A stretch of 64,000 bases of DNA from Perkinsus olseni. Its lineage: Eukaryota > Perkinsozoa > Perkinsida > Perkinsidae. Positions 1 through 10,765 of this stretch are shown in pieces. Numbering within the stretch: the first letter of the stretch is position 1; each line of letters opens with the position of its first letter. The translations under genes and the position numbers were made by a program. The stretch spans positions 22,159 through 86,158 of the forward strand of contig JABANP010000206.1 in assembly GCA_013115135.1 (NCBI GenBank). The letters run 5' to 3'. The notes beneath the pieces are model-generated. The model was not told where the DNA came from, did no database searches, and worked only from the letters and a program-made list of their open reading frames with translations.

Positions 1-294
1 GCAAGACTACACAAGGGAGGCAAGACAGACACTTACAATCAGACAAAGTATTTTTTGCGAGCATCAAACATACAATTTTCATGATACCACCACTCGGCCA
101 TCCACTACATTGCACCTCCCGAAAGATGCCTCAGACAGGAGGCCGGTGCCGTGAGGAGCTGTAAGGCTACTGGGGGTTTGATCGCCCTGACCGGGGCGAG
201 CGACTAATGGAAAAACCAGGCCCCGATGGATTGACAACCCGAAGAGTGGTACAACAGAAAAATGTTGTTGAAGTGAAACATGTGGTCAGAGTAC

Positions 295-3200
295 TCACGC
301 CTTCTCTTCGTACACTATCTTGGTACGATGCCGATTCCTGTAGACGAAAACTTGAGGCCTCAGTGCCTGCAGGGACGAGTATCTCTCCTTTGCGACGGAC
401 GAGTGTATTACGACGGCCATCACTGAAGGGAGGGGCAGGAGGAGTTGAATCGGTGGTATCCGAGGGTGGAGAAGAGGAGCTCGAACTCCTCACTGGGCGG
501 GGTGTCGTGCCTCTCACTCATCAAGAACGAAAACCGACTCTGATTGGATAGAACCAGGGACCGTCCGGTCATGCAGAATAGCCTATGCGCTCTCCCGTAG
601 TACCATCGCGGCATGATCCGTCCACTGTATACCTTCTGTCTTATCCACCGTACAAATAGTGTTGATGGGATGCACAAATCGAGACACCCCACTCATCGCA
701 CTGAAGACGTCCACGTGTATCACACACTGCCCCTCAAGACCGTCCCCCTCCCCGATCAGCTCCACCCAGAACTCCTTGTCGGAGTGAGAGGCATCTGAAG
801 CCAAGACAACTCGGAAGCACAGAGGCGTTCCGCCGTCCTCACCACGCCCAGCGACCTCAGCATCTTCCACCACGACGGGGAGAGCTGAAGATACGTTGAA
901 ACGACCCAGCAGAAGTGGATGGGCCGGATTGTCCCTCCCGGCGAGGATCTGATGGCAGGGAAGCGTCAATTTCGTGGCGCGCGACGTGCGGACTCACCGC
1001 GCCATCTGGCCGGTTCCGCATGACAACCTTGGATAGCTGCTGCATCGCGTGCCCACTGGGGTAGTTGTATATCGAGGCCGCTGCTCGTGCTCCGAAGAGA
1101 ACAACCTTGGGCCGACCATGATATCAAGACCATACCCGCCAACGGAGAGAGCCACCACTTCACACAAGTGAGGCTTCCCGCTGCAGCAGCACTGAGTTCA
1201 GAGGTGGGCCCACGCCCTCAAGAGTGTGAGCACATTATCCCGACCCCTCTCACTGCAACAATAGCTATCCCAATCAATCCACTTCGTAATACACAGGTTC
1301 TGAGCACCCGGTTCCTCGCCATCAACGCCATAATCTTCGCCGCTTTCGAGTTGTAGGCCTCGGGGCCATATCGCCTGGCCTGCGGAGATAGATACTGCAG
1401 CAACCTGAGAAATGGTAGCCGCGCTCGCCCTGATGATCGATGAGCTTCTCTCTACCGATAGGCCCCACAAGCGGCTACTACTGCTAACGCCAGGAGGCTA
1501 GGGAAGATGAATCTGATCTCCTTGTGTGGTAGTAGGGACAGCACGCTGACCGGGGCCACGTACCATACCATTAGTAATGGTAAAAGGGGGAGCACCTGCA
1601 ACAACAAGATGATAAGCCCTCCTCGAGTCGGGCCTGCGATAGACGATATAATGCTCAGCTGGGTCCGAAGAAGGGATGAGGCCCCCATTCTGCACTCCTC
1701 AACAGTGGGCACCTCAACTCCTACTATGGGCCGAGCGGTGCTCTACAGCGTCCCCGAATGCACTCTAAATCCATTCCAGCTCCTGATAGCGTCTAGGATA
1801 GAGCTGGGCAACCGTACTGGAGTCGAGGAAAGTACGGTACGGAGTATGTTTCAAACTGTCAACCTAGTACGGGTACGGAGAATCAGTACGTATTAAATAT
1901 ATTAAACAACGCATACGTGTACTAACTGTACTAGTACGGTACTTGGGATCCGCTGCGACGGGTAGTACGGGTACGGAGCCGTACTCGTACCCGTACCGTA
2001 CTCCGTACTAGACCGTACCCGTACTTTCACCCAATTCTAATCTAGAATCATCGCGCTCTCTCAGAGAAATACTCTCGCGGTGCTTTGAAACGACACTATT
2101 GCTACTGTCACCATCATCGTGATGGTGACACGGCAAGGGCGAAGAGCACCTACAGGCCAATTTCGCTAAGCACCCTCTGGATACAGCAGTGTCTCGACGA
2201 CCAGTCATGCCCAGTGAGCCACCGAGTTCCAGTATATAATGTGATACTCCCGGAAGGCCCCACCAATGACCAAAATGGAATTTCCCTCCTGATACAGCAG
2301 CCTCCGCTGCTGAGGCAACAAGCAATGGTGACCATCTAGCTGATCTCGTTACCGAGTTGCTATATGTTGTACAGCCCTCCAACGCTCCGATGATGACAGG
2401 AGTGCCCGACACCCTATCGGGCTGGGCTCAGCTACTGAGTCTCGGGTTTGAAGATGTGACCATATCCCCACAGGGACTGTGTTCAGGACAGATTTGTGGA
2501 TAGCCGAAAATGCATGACACGAGGCACTCCCCTAGATTATCGATAATCGACGCTTCGACGAAAAGAGTCATAAGACCTCATCCCATCAGCAACGCATTTA
2601 CCTGCTTATCCGAAGACCCCACTGGAGGCCTCAAGGCAGCTAGTGGTAGTAGTAAGAGCAATGGTCCAAGGCCCTGAGCGAGGCTGATGATTGTAGTCGG
2701 GCGACAGAAGGGCCGATCACCGTACCCGTATGGTTGCGTTAGTCAAGTACCAATGCCAGGGCTGAGTACCCCAGAGGTAGGACTTATTCTCAACAGCATT
2801 GAACCAAAACACCCACCCCTCCGGCCACATAACCATCCCTCGTTGCCACATCTGATCGAGGCTCGCTGCCATTCACCTCTACCAAGTCCCTCCTCACCAG
2901 AGTGTCCAGCGGTATCGACAGTACTACCCCGTAGACTGCTGCCTTGAGAGCGCTTAACTTCACTACCACCACTGATGTGACCAACTACACGGACACTACG
3001 AGACAAAACCGAGTGCTCATCAACCTACCGTTCTCACACCACCACTGTGTTGTATCACTTCCCTACAATGACCTCGATACCCAGGGCTAGTGATATCGCT
3101 AGCAGGTCGCAGCGGAACACCAACGCTGTGAAGGTCTGTGACAGGGGTGTGCGGGAGGGAGGAAGAGGGAAAGGTGTGGTACCATGACTTGCATGGCCGT

Positions 3201-3940
3201 TAGAGTCTTCCTTTCAATGTACAATGCTAGGCTGTACGTACCTGCCTGAGGATGCTGCTGAGAGAACATCAACTACCGCATCAACGTACTCAATATGAGC
3301 CCGAAGGAATTTGGAAGTAGCCTGGTGTAGTAGAACGAGAGATGGAAACACCCCGTGATGCACAGTGTAATGATGACCTGAGAGAATCTCAACAGCAGCA
3401 AGGACCACTGGAGGCTAGTACTGGTAGGGCGGGCTTGCTTGACGCTGGGCATGCATTCCTCAACCGCCGTAGTGCTGCTGCCGCTATCACCGCCATGGTC
3501 CCTCTAACCACGTACCTGCAGACGCACCATCGCTTGAGGTACTCAGGGGTGTACTACAGTGAGAGTATCCTGTTGTCCTGTAAGTGCCCCATTGTCAAGT
3601 CTATCAGCCTTACTGTAGGCCAGGATGATACTGCCAAGACCAGAGACCCTGATAGACAACTACTGAGTGGAAGAGGAGCGCAATCCGACCACCACCTAGG
3701 AACGTCCTTGGGACTACGCCGGGGAACTCTACATGATCGTAGGCCTGTAGGTCTGTACCGTGATAAAGGAAATCATGCACGGCCTAGAGTAAGGAGAATT
3801 ATGGTATTACCCTGAGCCGTGGCCCTCCCTACCTGCACATTGAAGCTTTCCTCCACCTTCGTGTAAGGGGCGAGTAGTACCAACCCTACCAATACTACTG
3901 TCGTGTAGATGTCTATGATACGATCCATTACAGTGGACAT
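295..3940 (-). CDS. ALG12: ALG12, dolichyl-P-mannose alpha-1,6-mannosyltransferase
   Basis: GT22-family ER mannosyltransferase that adds the alpha-1,6 mannose to the dolichol-linked N-glycan precursor. I join 16 exons into 591 codons: 3833-3940, 3696-3783, 3614-3648, 3422-3553, 3277-3377, 3183-3231, 3067-3135, 2883-2984, 2726-2851, 2602-2673, 1456-1595, 1254-1374, 998-1105, 604-948, 424-539 and 295-358. Every junction is GT-AG and keeps frame. Family landmarks appear in order: YTKVEESFN (residues 26-34), [12 protein letters not shown], a [13 protein letters not shown] segment, [11 protein letters not shown], the GT22 signature LLPHKEIRF, then NYPSGHAM and SGVSRF. The protein is hydrophobic as expected for a multipass membrane enzyme, and its length is close to family size (human about 490) with an insertion before SGVSRF. 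Introns are 31-148 nt except intron 10 (1596-2601, 1006 nt). It is divergent from the DUF4833 gene. Seen: motifs and splice sites. Inferred: exact borders of exons 12, 13, 15 and 16. Confidence 0.93.
1812..2026. repeat. GTAC-rich palindromic repeat cluster inside ALG12 intron 10
   Basis: About 215 nt dominated by GTACGG and CCGTAC words in both orientations. The word AGTACGGGTACGGAG occurs at about 1865-1879 and 1964-1978, and its reverse complement pattern follows at 1980-2010, so the segment can fold on itself. It lies in the only large intron of the gene and has no coding potential I can see. It may be part of a miniature inverted-repeat element. Confidence 0.75.
2106..2130. repeat. Perfect 11-bp hairpin in ALG12 intron 10
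   Basis: TGTCACCATCA and TGATGGTGACA are perfect reverse complements separated by TCG. The ATGGTGAC word is also the core of the minisatellite at 35.2-35.6 kb, which may be chance. Confidence 0.7.
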
Positions 3941-4262
3941 AGAAAACTCAACCCAAGGTTCAGTCTTACACTCATCATTCGCTGTTTGGGGCGCGCGCGT
4001 AATTTTGTGGCGCGTGAGGTCAGTTAATTCGTGATCGATCGGTCTATCGGATTCTGTGGGTCACAAGGCGATGGGAAATTGAACGGATGGAGGGCACACA
4101 GTGCCTCTGTTAGGCAAGTCGAGCAAAGAATTGGAATATGATGGTTAAAGATGAGGTGTTAAGGCTGTGAGGAAAGTGGCCGGTCAAGATGAACCATTTT
4201 GTATCTTGCACGCGTAACCTGAAGATACCCCATCTGTCGTAGATTTAATCAACCCATTTGTA
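3941..4262. promoter_or_regulatory. Divergent intergenic region, ALG12 / DUF4833
   Basis: 322 bp between two divergently read start codons, so it should carry both 5' regions. It contains a GC-alternating stretch (GGCGCGCGCG near 3990). I see no TATA box or other recognisable promoter motif. Confidence 0.45.
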
Positions 4263-5068
4263 ATGGTATCTCCACAAGTGAGAAGTCTCGGCGACTATGA
4301 CCCGAGCAACCCCGTCGGGCCGTTCAACCACATCCCTGCAGCAGACCAGAGGGGCTCCCCGCTGCTGCTAGAAAAACAGGTAGGGAGGCAACAGTGGAAA
4401 ACAGCAACAGGTGTTGAATGGTAGGCGGCCATTTTCAACGACCCATCCACGCTCATCATCATTACTCGTAATAAGAATGATAACACGGTGGCCTACAGAG
4501 TAAAATACGATGATAACGGCAAGCGTGACCAGGTACTAGGGGAGGAGGGAGGGTAACGTCACGCGCCTCGAAATTGAAGTGTGTTTCAGCACGAACCCGT
4601 CCATGGTTTTTGGGTGAGATTCAGCGACCATCCCGAAGTATCCGATCCTGAGAAGCTTCATAAAGAGCTTGGATTTTTCGAGAGTAAATTAGCGTACGGC
4701 TGCTATTCAAAAAGGATGGACAAGGCCGATGAAGCCCTGCGCAGCACCGGAGAGAATCACCTTGGCACAGATGATGAGTAATAAAGGTGTCAGAATACTC
4801 TTTTCCTGAAGGCAGTCTCTTCAGCACTTTCCTGCTCACCCTACATGCGGTGAAGTCCCTACCCTTGACTGTGATTAAGGGAACGGATGGTAAGTATCGA
4901 GCGACGGCCTTCAAGCATGGCAAGCAACTGGCTATCTATCGTATATATGTCTATGCTCAAGAACATAAGTGGAATCCTATCCCTACTGTTAAGTATGTTA
5001 ACATACACGGCATCGACCCCGATACTGGTGAGGAGGTCATAGAGCAGATGGACCCCTCTATGATATGA
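4263..5068 (+). CDS. DUF4833-domain protein
   Basis: Four exons (4263-4379, 4425-4532, 4590-4777, 4816-5068) joined by GT-AG introns of 45, 57 and 38 nt give one 221-residue frame ending at TGA. After an N-terminal ~40 residues the protein carries the signature I associate with DUF4833: a strand followed by RNKNDNTVAYRV, then PVHGFWVRF, then ESKLAYGCYSKR, then a run of beta strands ending in KYVNIHGID. DUF4833 proteins occur in bacteria and protists and have no assigned biochemical role. I see no convincing signal peptide or membrane span. The ATG at 4263 is the first in frame after exon 1 opens. Intron phases agree at all three junctions, which supports the model. The family assignment is from memory of the pattern and is the weaker part. 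Confidence 0.72.
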
Positions 5069-5362
5069 TCCAATACTATTACCTCTTAAACTGTATCATG
5101 TCAAAATGCGCAGCCGAAAGATTCTCTTCAACCAGCACCACTGCCCAAGGTTGGAGTCCGATGGCATCATCGTCATTCTTACACCCTCCAATGTGTTGTT
5201 TTACCGGTGACCACGGTGACGTCACGTCGGCATTCCTGAGGCTCCTATGCTCCTGCTACCACAACAACCAGTTAAGCATCAGCGTTTTTGTGTATGTTTG
5301 CCATCCCTCCTGCTGTTGCGTTTCACGAGAGGTGTGGTATGAGTAGCGGCCAGTCATTTTGA

Positions 5363-5818
5363 ATGTTACGGTACGTTAGGCCGGAGAGTATCCGCCTTAT
5401 AGCGATACCTAGATGGAGAATCTTTGGCGTTCCCGCACTGCGAAGATTTTCTTCTTCTACAGAGAGCCAGACTGCATCAATGAACGTCTCAAAAGCCCAA
5501 CAGCAAGCTGAGGAATCTCAGATGGAGGTAGTAACGATACTGAGAGGGGGCACCGAGCGTGGACGTCAGGTTTTGTTTCCCGTGGACTCGGAGTATAGGG
5601 CTGTGGCACGACATGAGGCAGCCAAAGGTTCGAAGAAAGATTGAACGGGCGTTGGGGATTCATGTTGCCCAGTTGCTAAGGAAGATCCGATCTCCTCGAG
5701 TGACTCGAGTACGGATGATGATAGTGATATCGACGAGGCCGAGCAGTCGTCCTATTATAAGAGCGATGAGGGAGCTCCACTATGGGGGGCATTGGAAGGT
5801 GAATGTGGATTCAAGTAG
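5363..5818 (+). CDS. Small putative mitochondrial protein of unknown function
   Basis: Two exons (5363-5627, 5685-5818) with a 57-nt GT-AG intron encode 132 residues. The first ~30 residues are rich in Arg, Leu, Ile and Ser without acids after residue 8 and end in RRFSSSTES, which resembles a mitochondrial presequence. The rest is hydrophilic, and exon 2 is a Ser/Asp/Glu-rich acidic stretch (SSDSSTDDDSDIDEAEQ) followed by a short C-terminus ending GECGFK. The acidic, serine-rich exon in frame after splicing is what persuades me that the two pieces belong together. I do not recognise a domain. The downstream flank is shared with a second locus at about 10.02 kb. Confidence 0.5.
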
Positions 5819-5849
5819 TAGGGTGGGGTGTCCTGTTGATGCAGTGTCG

Positions 5850-6484
5850 ACAAGCTTGTCCAGGTATGAAGGGCCAGAGCCGACGAGACATGGCGATTGG
5901 CAGTACAAAGGACGATGCACTGATTTCTGAGAGTCATGATTTTTTTCATGCTGGGAGGGTTCGAGTTTTTTTGCCATGAGATTGGAGGCTGGTCACTCCT
6001 TCGTGTGATCTGGTCCATGCTCAAGAAGCGATCGAGCGTGATAGTCGCATGCGACAGGGCCTAATGATTCGGTTTATGATCACTCAACACAAACGACTAT
6101 TATAGGAGAATCGGGATTAACGATGATGTGATAATAACATTCCTACTTATCAACGATGATGATGTGATACTTTCTATGGCACAACGGGAAAGTCTGTTCA
6201 ATGGTGATCACTTCTCTCCTGTGGCGGGGAGGATCCACGAGTCCGACGCTGGCCCAACGCTGTGCTCTAAAAGAAATATCAGGGACCCTAGTCACTAGGG
6301 CCTAGTGGACTCACTAAGCTCATATCATCCTACCGGCATCAGAACATTCGTGCACTGAGGTCTCTTGGTGATCTCCTTCCAAAGAGGGCGGAGCAAAGGC
6401 AGGCACGGAATCGGTAGAGGCTCCTGATTAGGTGACAAGGTAAGCATCGCAGGATTCAGTAACTAGCACATAGGGGTAGCAGTT
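5850..6484. repeat. Duplicated 3' flank of PB1-like gene copy 1
   Basis: This stretch resembles 10020-10765 in blocks: a CAGGTATGAAGGGC block with a TTGGCAGTA block downstream, CAACACAAACGAC, AGGAGAATCGGGA, GTGATAATAACATTC and CGCTGTGCTCT, in the same order. Each copy lies directly 3' of a PB1-like gene, so flank and gene were duplicated as one unit. Near 6287-6310 two overlapping 15-nt palindromes occur (CCCTAGTCACTAGGG and CACTAGGGCCTAGTG). I see no coding exon here. Confidence 0.65.
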
Positions 6485-7228
6485 TCATACGTAGCTTCCC
6501 ATGTTCCCTACCCTCCTACTCTCGTGGTGAGTGCCCTCGAGCCTGACTTCCAGCTTGAGGATGAGTATGGTATGACCATCAGATCTCACCGTCTCCTCAG
6601 CAAAGCAATCGAATAGACCACTCATGCTCGACTTCTCGGTCACCTCCCAAGAGCGTCCGGCTTTGTCCTTGCAGAGGAAGAACTGCACAGTATTGGCGGC
6701 AAGTTCTGGCCACACCCTCGCTACGTCTTCCCGCATAGTATCAAGAGAGAAGTCGATCGCGTGATGCCACGTACTCACGAAACATCGGACATCAAAGGTT
6801 AGTTGGTAGCGGTACCGTGGTGGCCTTGGAACTACTTGAGGAGCTCTCACCTGTACACCCCCGTCGCCTTGCTGCTCCTCCAAACCGCTCGTCCCAGGAT
6901 GGCTGGGATTTGAACCCGCCGGCTCAGGAACGACAGTTAGGTCAAGTAAGATAGGAGAAACTCCACCAGGGCGCCTCACCTCACGACCAGCCATAGCAAA
7001 CAGCGAACGCAAACCCGTGATGAAGATGTTACACGATCTCCCCTTTTCGTCGTAGTACACGACAGAGAAATCGGTACCGTCAAGTTCGGGCCAAACAGTC
7101 TTCACATGTTCCAACACGTCCGTATAGCGGGGCAAGCAGTCCTTCGTTTCACAAAAACGCGCGGTGAACTCTGAACCATAGCCCACTCGGTAGCCATAGA
7201 AGTTACGTGAAGTCATGATATACCACAA
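6485..7228 (-). CDS. Protein with two tandem PB1-like domains, copy 1
   Basis: Single exon; 247 residues from the upstream ATG, or 243 from the second Met, which aligns better with the sister copies. The protein is two related halves separated by a Pro/Gly/Gln linker. Each half begins with a YRYQ- or YGYRV-type strand and continues with an aromatic strand, a helix ending in WPEL, a D-(E/K)-x-G-R-S-(C/W) turn, a helix (GLFDCFAEETV in the second half) and a last strand (LILKLEV). That order of strands, an acidic turn and helices is what I expect of a PB1 (ubiquitin-like beta-grasp) domain, which mediates heterodimer contacts; the assignment is an inference. No signal peptide or membrane span. 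Two further copies lie at 10766 and 12559. The most conserved part is the second half, almost unchanged in copy 2 at DNA level. Confidence 0.72.
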   Translation of the reverse strand: MWYIMTSRNFYGYRVGYGSEFTARFCETKDCLPRYTDVLEHVKTVWPELDGTDFSVVYYDEKGRSCNIFITGLRSLFAMAGREVRRPGGVSPILLDLTVVPEPAGSNPSHPGTSGLEEQQGDGGVQVRAPQVVPRPPRYRYQLTFDVRCFVSTWHHAIDFSLDTMREDVARVWPELAANTVQFFLCKDKAGRSWEVTEKSSMSGLFDCFAEETVRSDGHTILILKLEVRLEGTHHESRRVGNMGSYV

Positions 7229-7617
7229 TTAAGAAACTGAGATGCATTCCTATTCCGCCTCTATTATGCTGATAATCCCCCTTCGAGAAGGCACTGCAGA
7301 GCACCATCTTGATTTGACGCAGTTACCATTCTCTCCAACAGACAAGTCAATGAAATGAACTACATCGGATATGAGCTAGCGTGCGTCACTCTCACGAGTT
7401 CTCAACTCCGCCTCACTCCGGAACACTGCATTACGTCAACGTTCGCCCATCCCACGCGACTCCGCGATGTTTCGGACCTCACCGAAGTGGGTCGAAGCCC
7501 ATGCACTACGAGCTCTCAGAGCACCAAGCGTGTTATCGAGCTTCTAAGAACGCAGGCGTGGTAACAAAACAGTTGTTTCGCGCATGACAGAAACGATGCC
7601 AATTAGATAAAGCCTAG
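7229..7617. other. Intergenic, nothing recognised
   Basis: About 390 bp between the PB1-like gene and the 3' end of alpha-galactosidase 1. Only short unconvincing reading frames. No repeat or RNA gene seen. Confidence 0.5.
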
Positions 7618-9756
7618 TCACATCAAGATGACTTCCTCCGGTTTTGAGAGGTGCAGATGGACAGGGTTATTCATGGCCTTCCGGATGACGATGAAGTGAA
7701 CAGAGGATGTCTCCACCTCGACGGAGTACTCTCCCTCGAACAGCCCAACATCTCGTCCCCCGAGTATGTCTCGCACGCTGAACCTAAGAGGAACATTGGA
7801 AGTGCGAAATTTCGTTGGCCGTGGCGTCGGCTGGACACCATGCCATCGATTGCTGGGCAATGCCCGGAGAGCATTGCTCGGTTGGATGCCCCCCCCCTTC
7901 CCCTGCCCTACCGAACAGACCCACTCAACAGCTACTAATGACACACGTTTGCTCTTCGACCCCCGCGTCAGCAGCATGGTGTTGAAGAGGAGATGATTAA
8001 GAGCTGATGGCCATGCTTACCGGGTGGATCGATCATCCCATCCCGGTATATGTTGAGCTGGACGTAGCACCACGGCTTTTAGGCCGAAAATAGCATTCGA
8101 ATTCTGCAGCAGAACCACCCAGGTATCCCCCGAAGTGACGTTGCTGGTGAGTTCTCTGATCCATATCCTAATTCCATTCTCTGACCATGCTACGTGGGCC
8201 TGAAGCCAACAGCAGAGGTAAAGACAGCACTGGCGATGGTTGCATGATTCGCCGTATAAGTTGCCGGAATAATGAAGGGGCGAGAATCTCATCTTCCCCA
8301 CCTGTTTCCCGAGAGGATCTTGATTCACCGCGATGACCTCCTTATTCTGGAGGATCTCTCTCGCCCAGGGGGGCATCGCTCGGAGGTCCGCTGTCATGTA
8401 CCTACAGCGCTAAAGATACCAATACGTTGAGGGCATCGATTACAGCCACAACAACGCTGCTACGACGCCTATCTTACAGAGGGGCGGCTAGGATGGCCCA
8501 CAGGGAGAACTGTGACTGCTGCTCGGACAGGCTCAGACCGTTGTTGCCGACCAGGATCCTGAGGGGAAGGCGAGGCTTATGGCGGAGGTACTGGTAGGAG
8601 CAGCACGAGCGATGCATTTAAGGGGGTCGGCAACTCACATATCGGGGTCGTTCCAGTGGCCTGGACCAGCTGCTCTGACCTGAATGTAATACACAGGGAA
8701 TGTTCTACTGCTGCAGTGGACCGGTATCACCAGAATGTCGGTTGAGGTGTTCCGAGCCCAGAAGTTGGTGATATCCTCGACTGATGCCCAACTATCTTCG
8801 ATGTCGCCGTAGTTACGCCACAGGTTGCAAGCCGGGGCAATCTCTTTCACGAGCACGTCGTCGTTCTCAGCATGGTCTGATAGGTATGCCGGCCAACTAC
8901 GAAAGGCACTGCATCAGAACCCGATAGTTGGGAATACGTCTGAATGTGGGGCGTGTATCAAACCCAAATGTGGAGCCCCTGAATTCCTGGCTCTAAGAAC
9001 TTGCAGAAGCGGTCCCCAGATACACCTGCACGAGTAGAGTATTGGTCTGTTCGTTGCGTTCAGTATCCTTCCCAGCTCAGGATAGGATTTTCCGAATACC
9101 TGCCAAGTTAGTCACTATGGTATACAGAGATGCAATCCCCACTTACAGTCGGGTCGGCGTAGCATCCATCAACCTTCAAGGAGTCGATCCCCCACTCAGC
9201 GAAGGTGTTGATGTCCTGTTCGAAGTGCCCCTCCAGGCCTGGATATCCACCGCATGTGTGCGTACCGATATCCTGAAGGCACCGTGCTACACCGACTGGG
9301 CCGACTGGGGGTGTTTCACCGCGTAAAGTCCCAACTTGAGCCCTCGACGGTGCATGTAGTCTGCCAGCCATTTGATGCCGTGGGGGAATCGTTGTGAATC
9401 GGGGAGGATCTCGCCGGTCTTCTCGTCTCTCTCCTTCGTTGACCAGCAATCGTCGATATTAACGTATTCATAGCCGACATCTCTGAACAGCATCATCACC
9501 ATGGTAACACTGGGAGTCTGTCCTACTTGTATCCATCACGGATGAGTACATCAGCCATATCGGTGTATAACCTCTCGCTGATACAGGTATCGGGATGAGC
9601 CACACAATCAGTCTCACAGCCGAACCTCTCCCACGACAACCATCCCATGGGAGGTGTCAACGCCAGACCATTATCGAGTCCATACACAGAGTAGGGCAGC
9701 CCGGAGAGGATGACGAAAGAGATCAGAGTCAGAAGGAGCCGACACGTAGAGAGCAT
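7618..9756 (-). CDS. Secreted alpha-galactosidase (GH27), copy 1
   Basis: Hydrolyses terminal alpha-galactose from glycans or glycolipids. Ten exons (9527-9756, 9320-9482, 9147-9272, 9026-9099, 8731-8896, 8639-8679, 8478-8558, 8302-8401, 8021-8199, 7618-7783) splice to 441 residues. Residues 1-26 form a signal peptide ending before [13 protein letters not shown], the usual GH27 mature start. Conserved blocks include [22 protein letters not shown], a KVDGCYAD block holding the nucleophile (Asp166, human GLA D170), [11 protein letters not shown] with the acid/base (Asp229, human D231), GHWNDPDM, and [10 protein letters not shown]. The last exon carries the C-terminal beta domain ([18 protein letters not shown]). 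I start at the Met directly before the hydrophobic stretch; a longer in-frame start at 9798 also exists. Large parts, including intron 2, are identical to copy 2. Intron 9 (237 nt) is long for this locus. Confidence 0.93.
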
Positions 9757-10019
9757 GAGCAAAGAAGAGCCAAAACTGAATAACTGGTTTACCTCCAACG
9801 AATCGCTCCACGAGGATGATACCGTTCTGGTATGTCCAAGCAGCAGCCTGGGATTCGCTAGCCGGTGAGACCCGGGAGAGACGGTCTAGCCTAGACCTCT
9901 CACCACGGTGGTGACACCATCACAGCTACTCCTCATGAGCCAATTCTCCCAACCATGTCGCCACGCGTGTCCATCCGTCAAGTAGGAGGATGTGGTATTC
10001 TATCGGCCGCTGTACACTG

Positions 10020-10765
10020 ACTGCAGGTATGAAGGGCACGGCCCTTAGGGCAGAGCCAACGAGGCATAGAGGTTGGCAGTATCAAGGCCGACGCACCATT
10101 TCCCGAGAATGATGCATTCTTGTTGAGTCGGGGCGGTTGGTGGCAGGATGGGTGGAGGGCTGGGACCGCTCAGTTCTAGGAGCCTCAACGCTGTAACAGG
10201 GAATTTCCGCTGTTTAGACGACTTCTCAGGCCCCGACTCGGACTTGGTTGAAGGTAGATCAACACAAACGACGGAAAATAGGAGAATCGGGACCAATGAT
10301 GCGACAATAACATTCATATTACTGGTAAACGAAATGACGCGACAATAACATTCTTATTACTGGTAAACGAAATGACGCGACAATAACATTCTTGTGACTA
10401 ACAAGTTGTTAGTGGTGAACGAGATGATGTGATAATAACATCCTTCCCACAGCGATCTGCCCACTTCCCGAGCAGTCATGCTCACTTCTCTCCTAGCTCG
10501 GTGACGGGGAGGACCCAGGAATCGGACCTTGGCTCAGCGCTGTGCTCTGGAAACAAGATGAGCTATTTCCGCGAGCTATCCAAAGCCATCTCGTACTGGA
10601 GTGATCAGAAGATGAGGACTCTGGATGCTCTCCTCGAGATGAGGGCGAGGCAGGCATGGTGTGCTCCGTGGCTCCTGATCATGGAGAGAGTATCAGTCGT
10701 GAGCAGTAAGTACAAAATGACCACCGAGATTGCAAACATCACTACTGAGGCCGCAGGAACGTGGG
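10020..10765. repeat. Duplicated 3' flank of PB1-like gene copy 2
   Basis: Partner of 5850-6484, with the same short blocks in the same order and the same position relative to the gene. It is longer because a 38-bp unit has expanded at 10296-10440. Confidence 0.65.
10296..10440. repeat. 38-bp tandem repeat
   Basis: About three copies of a 38-bp unit beginning ATGACGCGACAATAACATTC and ending TAAACGAA, starting near 10296, 10334 and 10372, with a decayed fourth copy to about 10440. The core word ATAACATTC is present singly in the sister flank near 6140. Confidence 0.8.

Noticed and set aside
966..1163. Minus-strand frame starting [17 protein letters not shown] that looks like a signal-peptide gene
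   Set aside because: The real ALG12 frame ([11 protein letters not shown]) uses another phase over the same bases and is confirmed by splice sites and family alignment.
3342..3815. 157-codon plus-strand open frame
   Set aside because: It lies antisense to five ALG12 exons that align with the family; no domain of its own.
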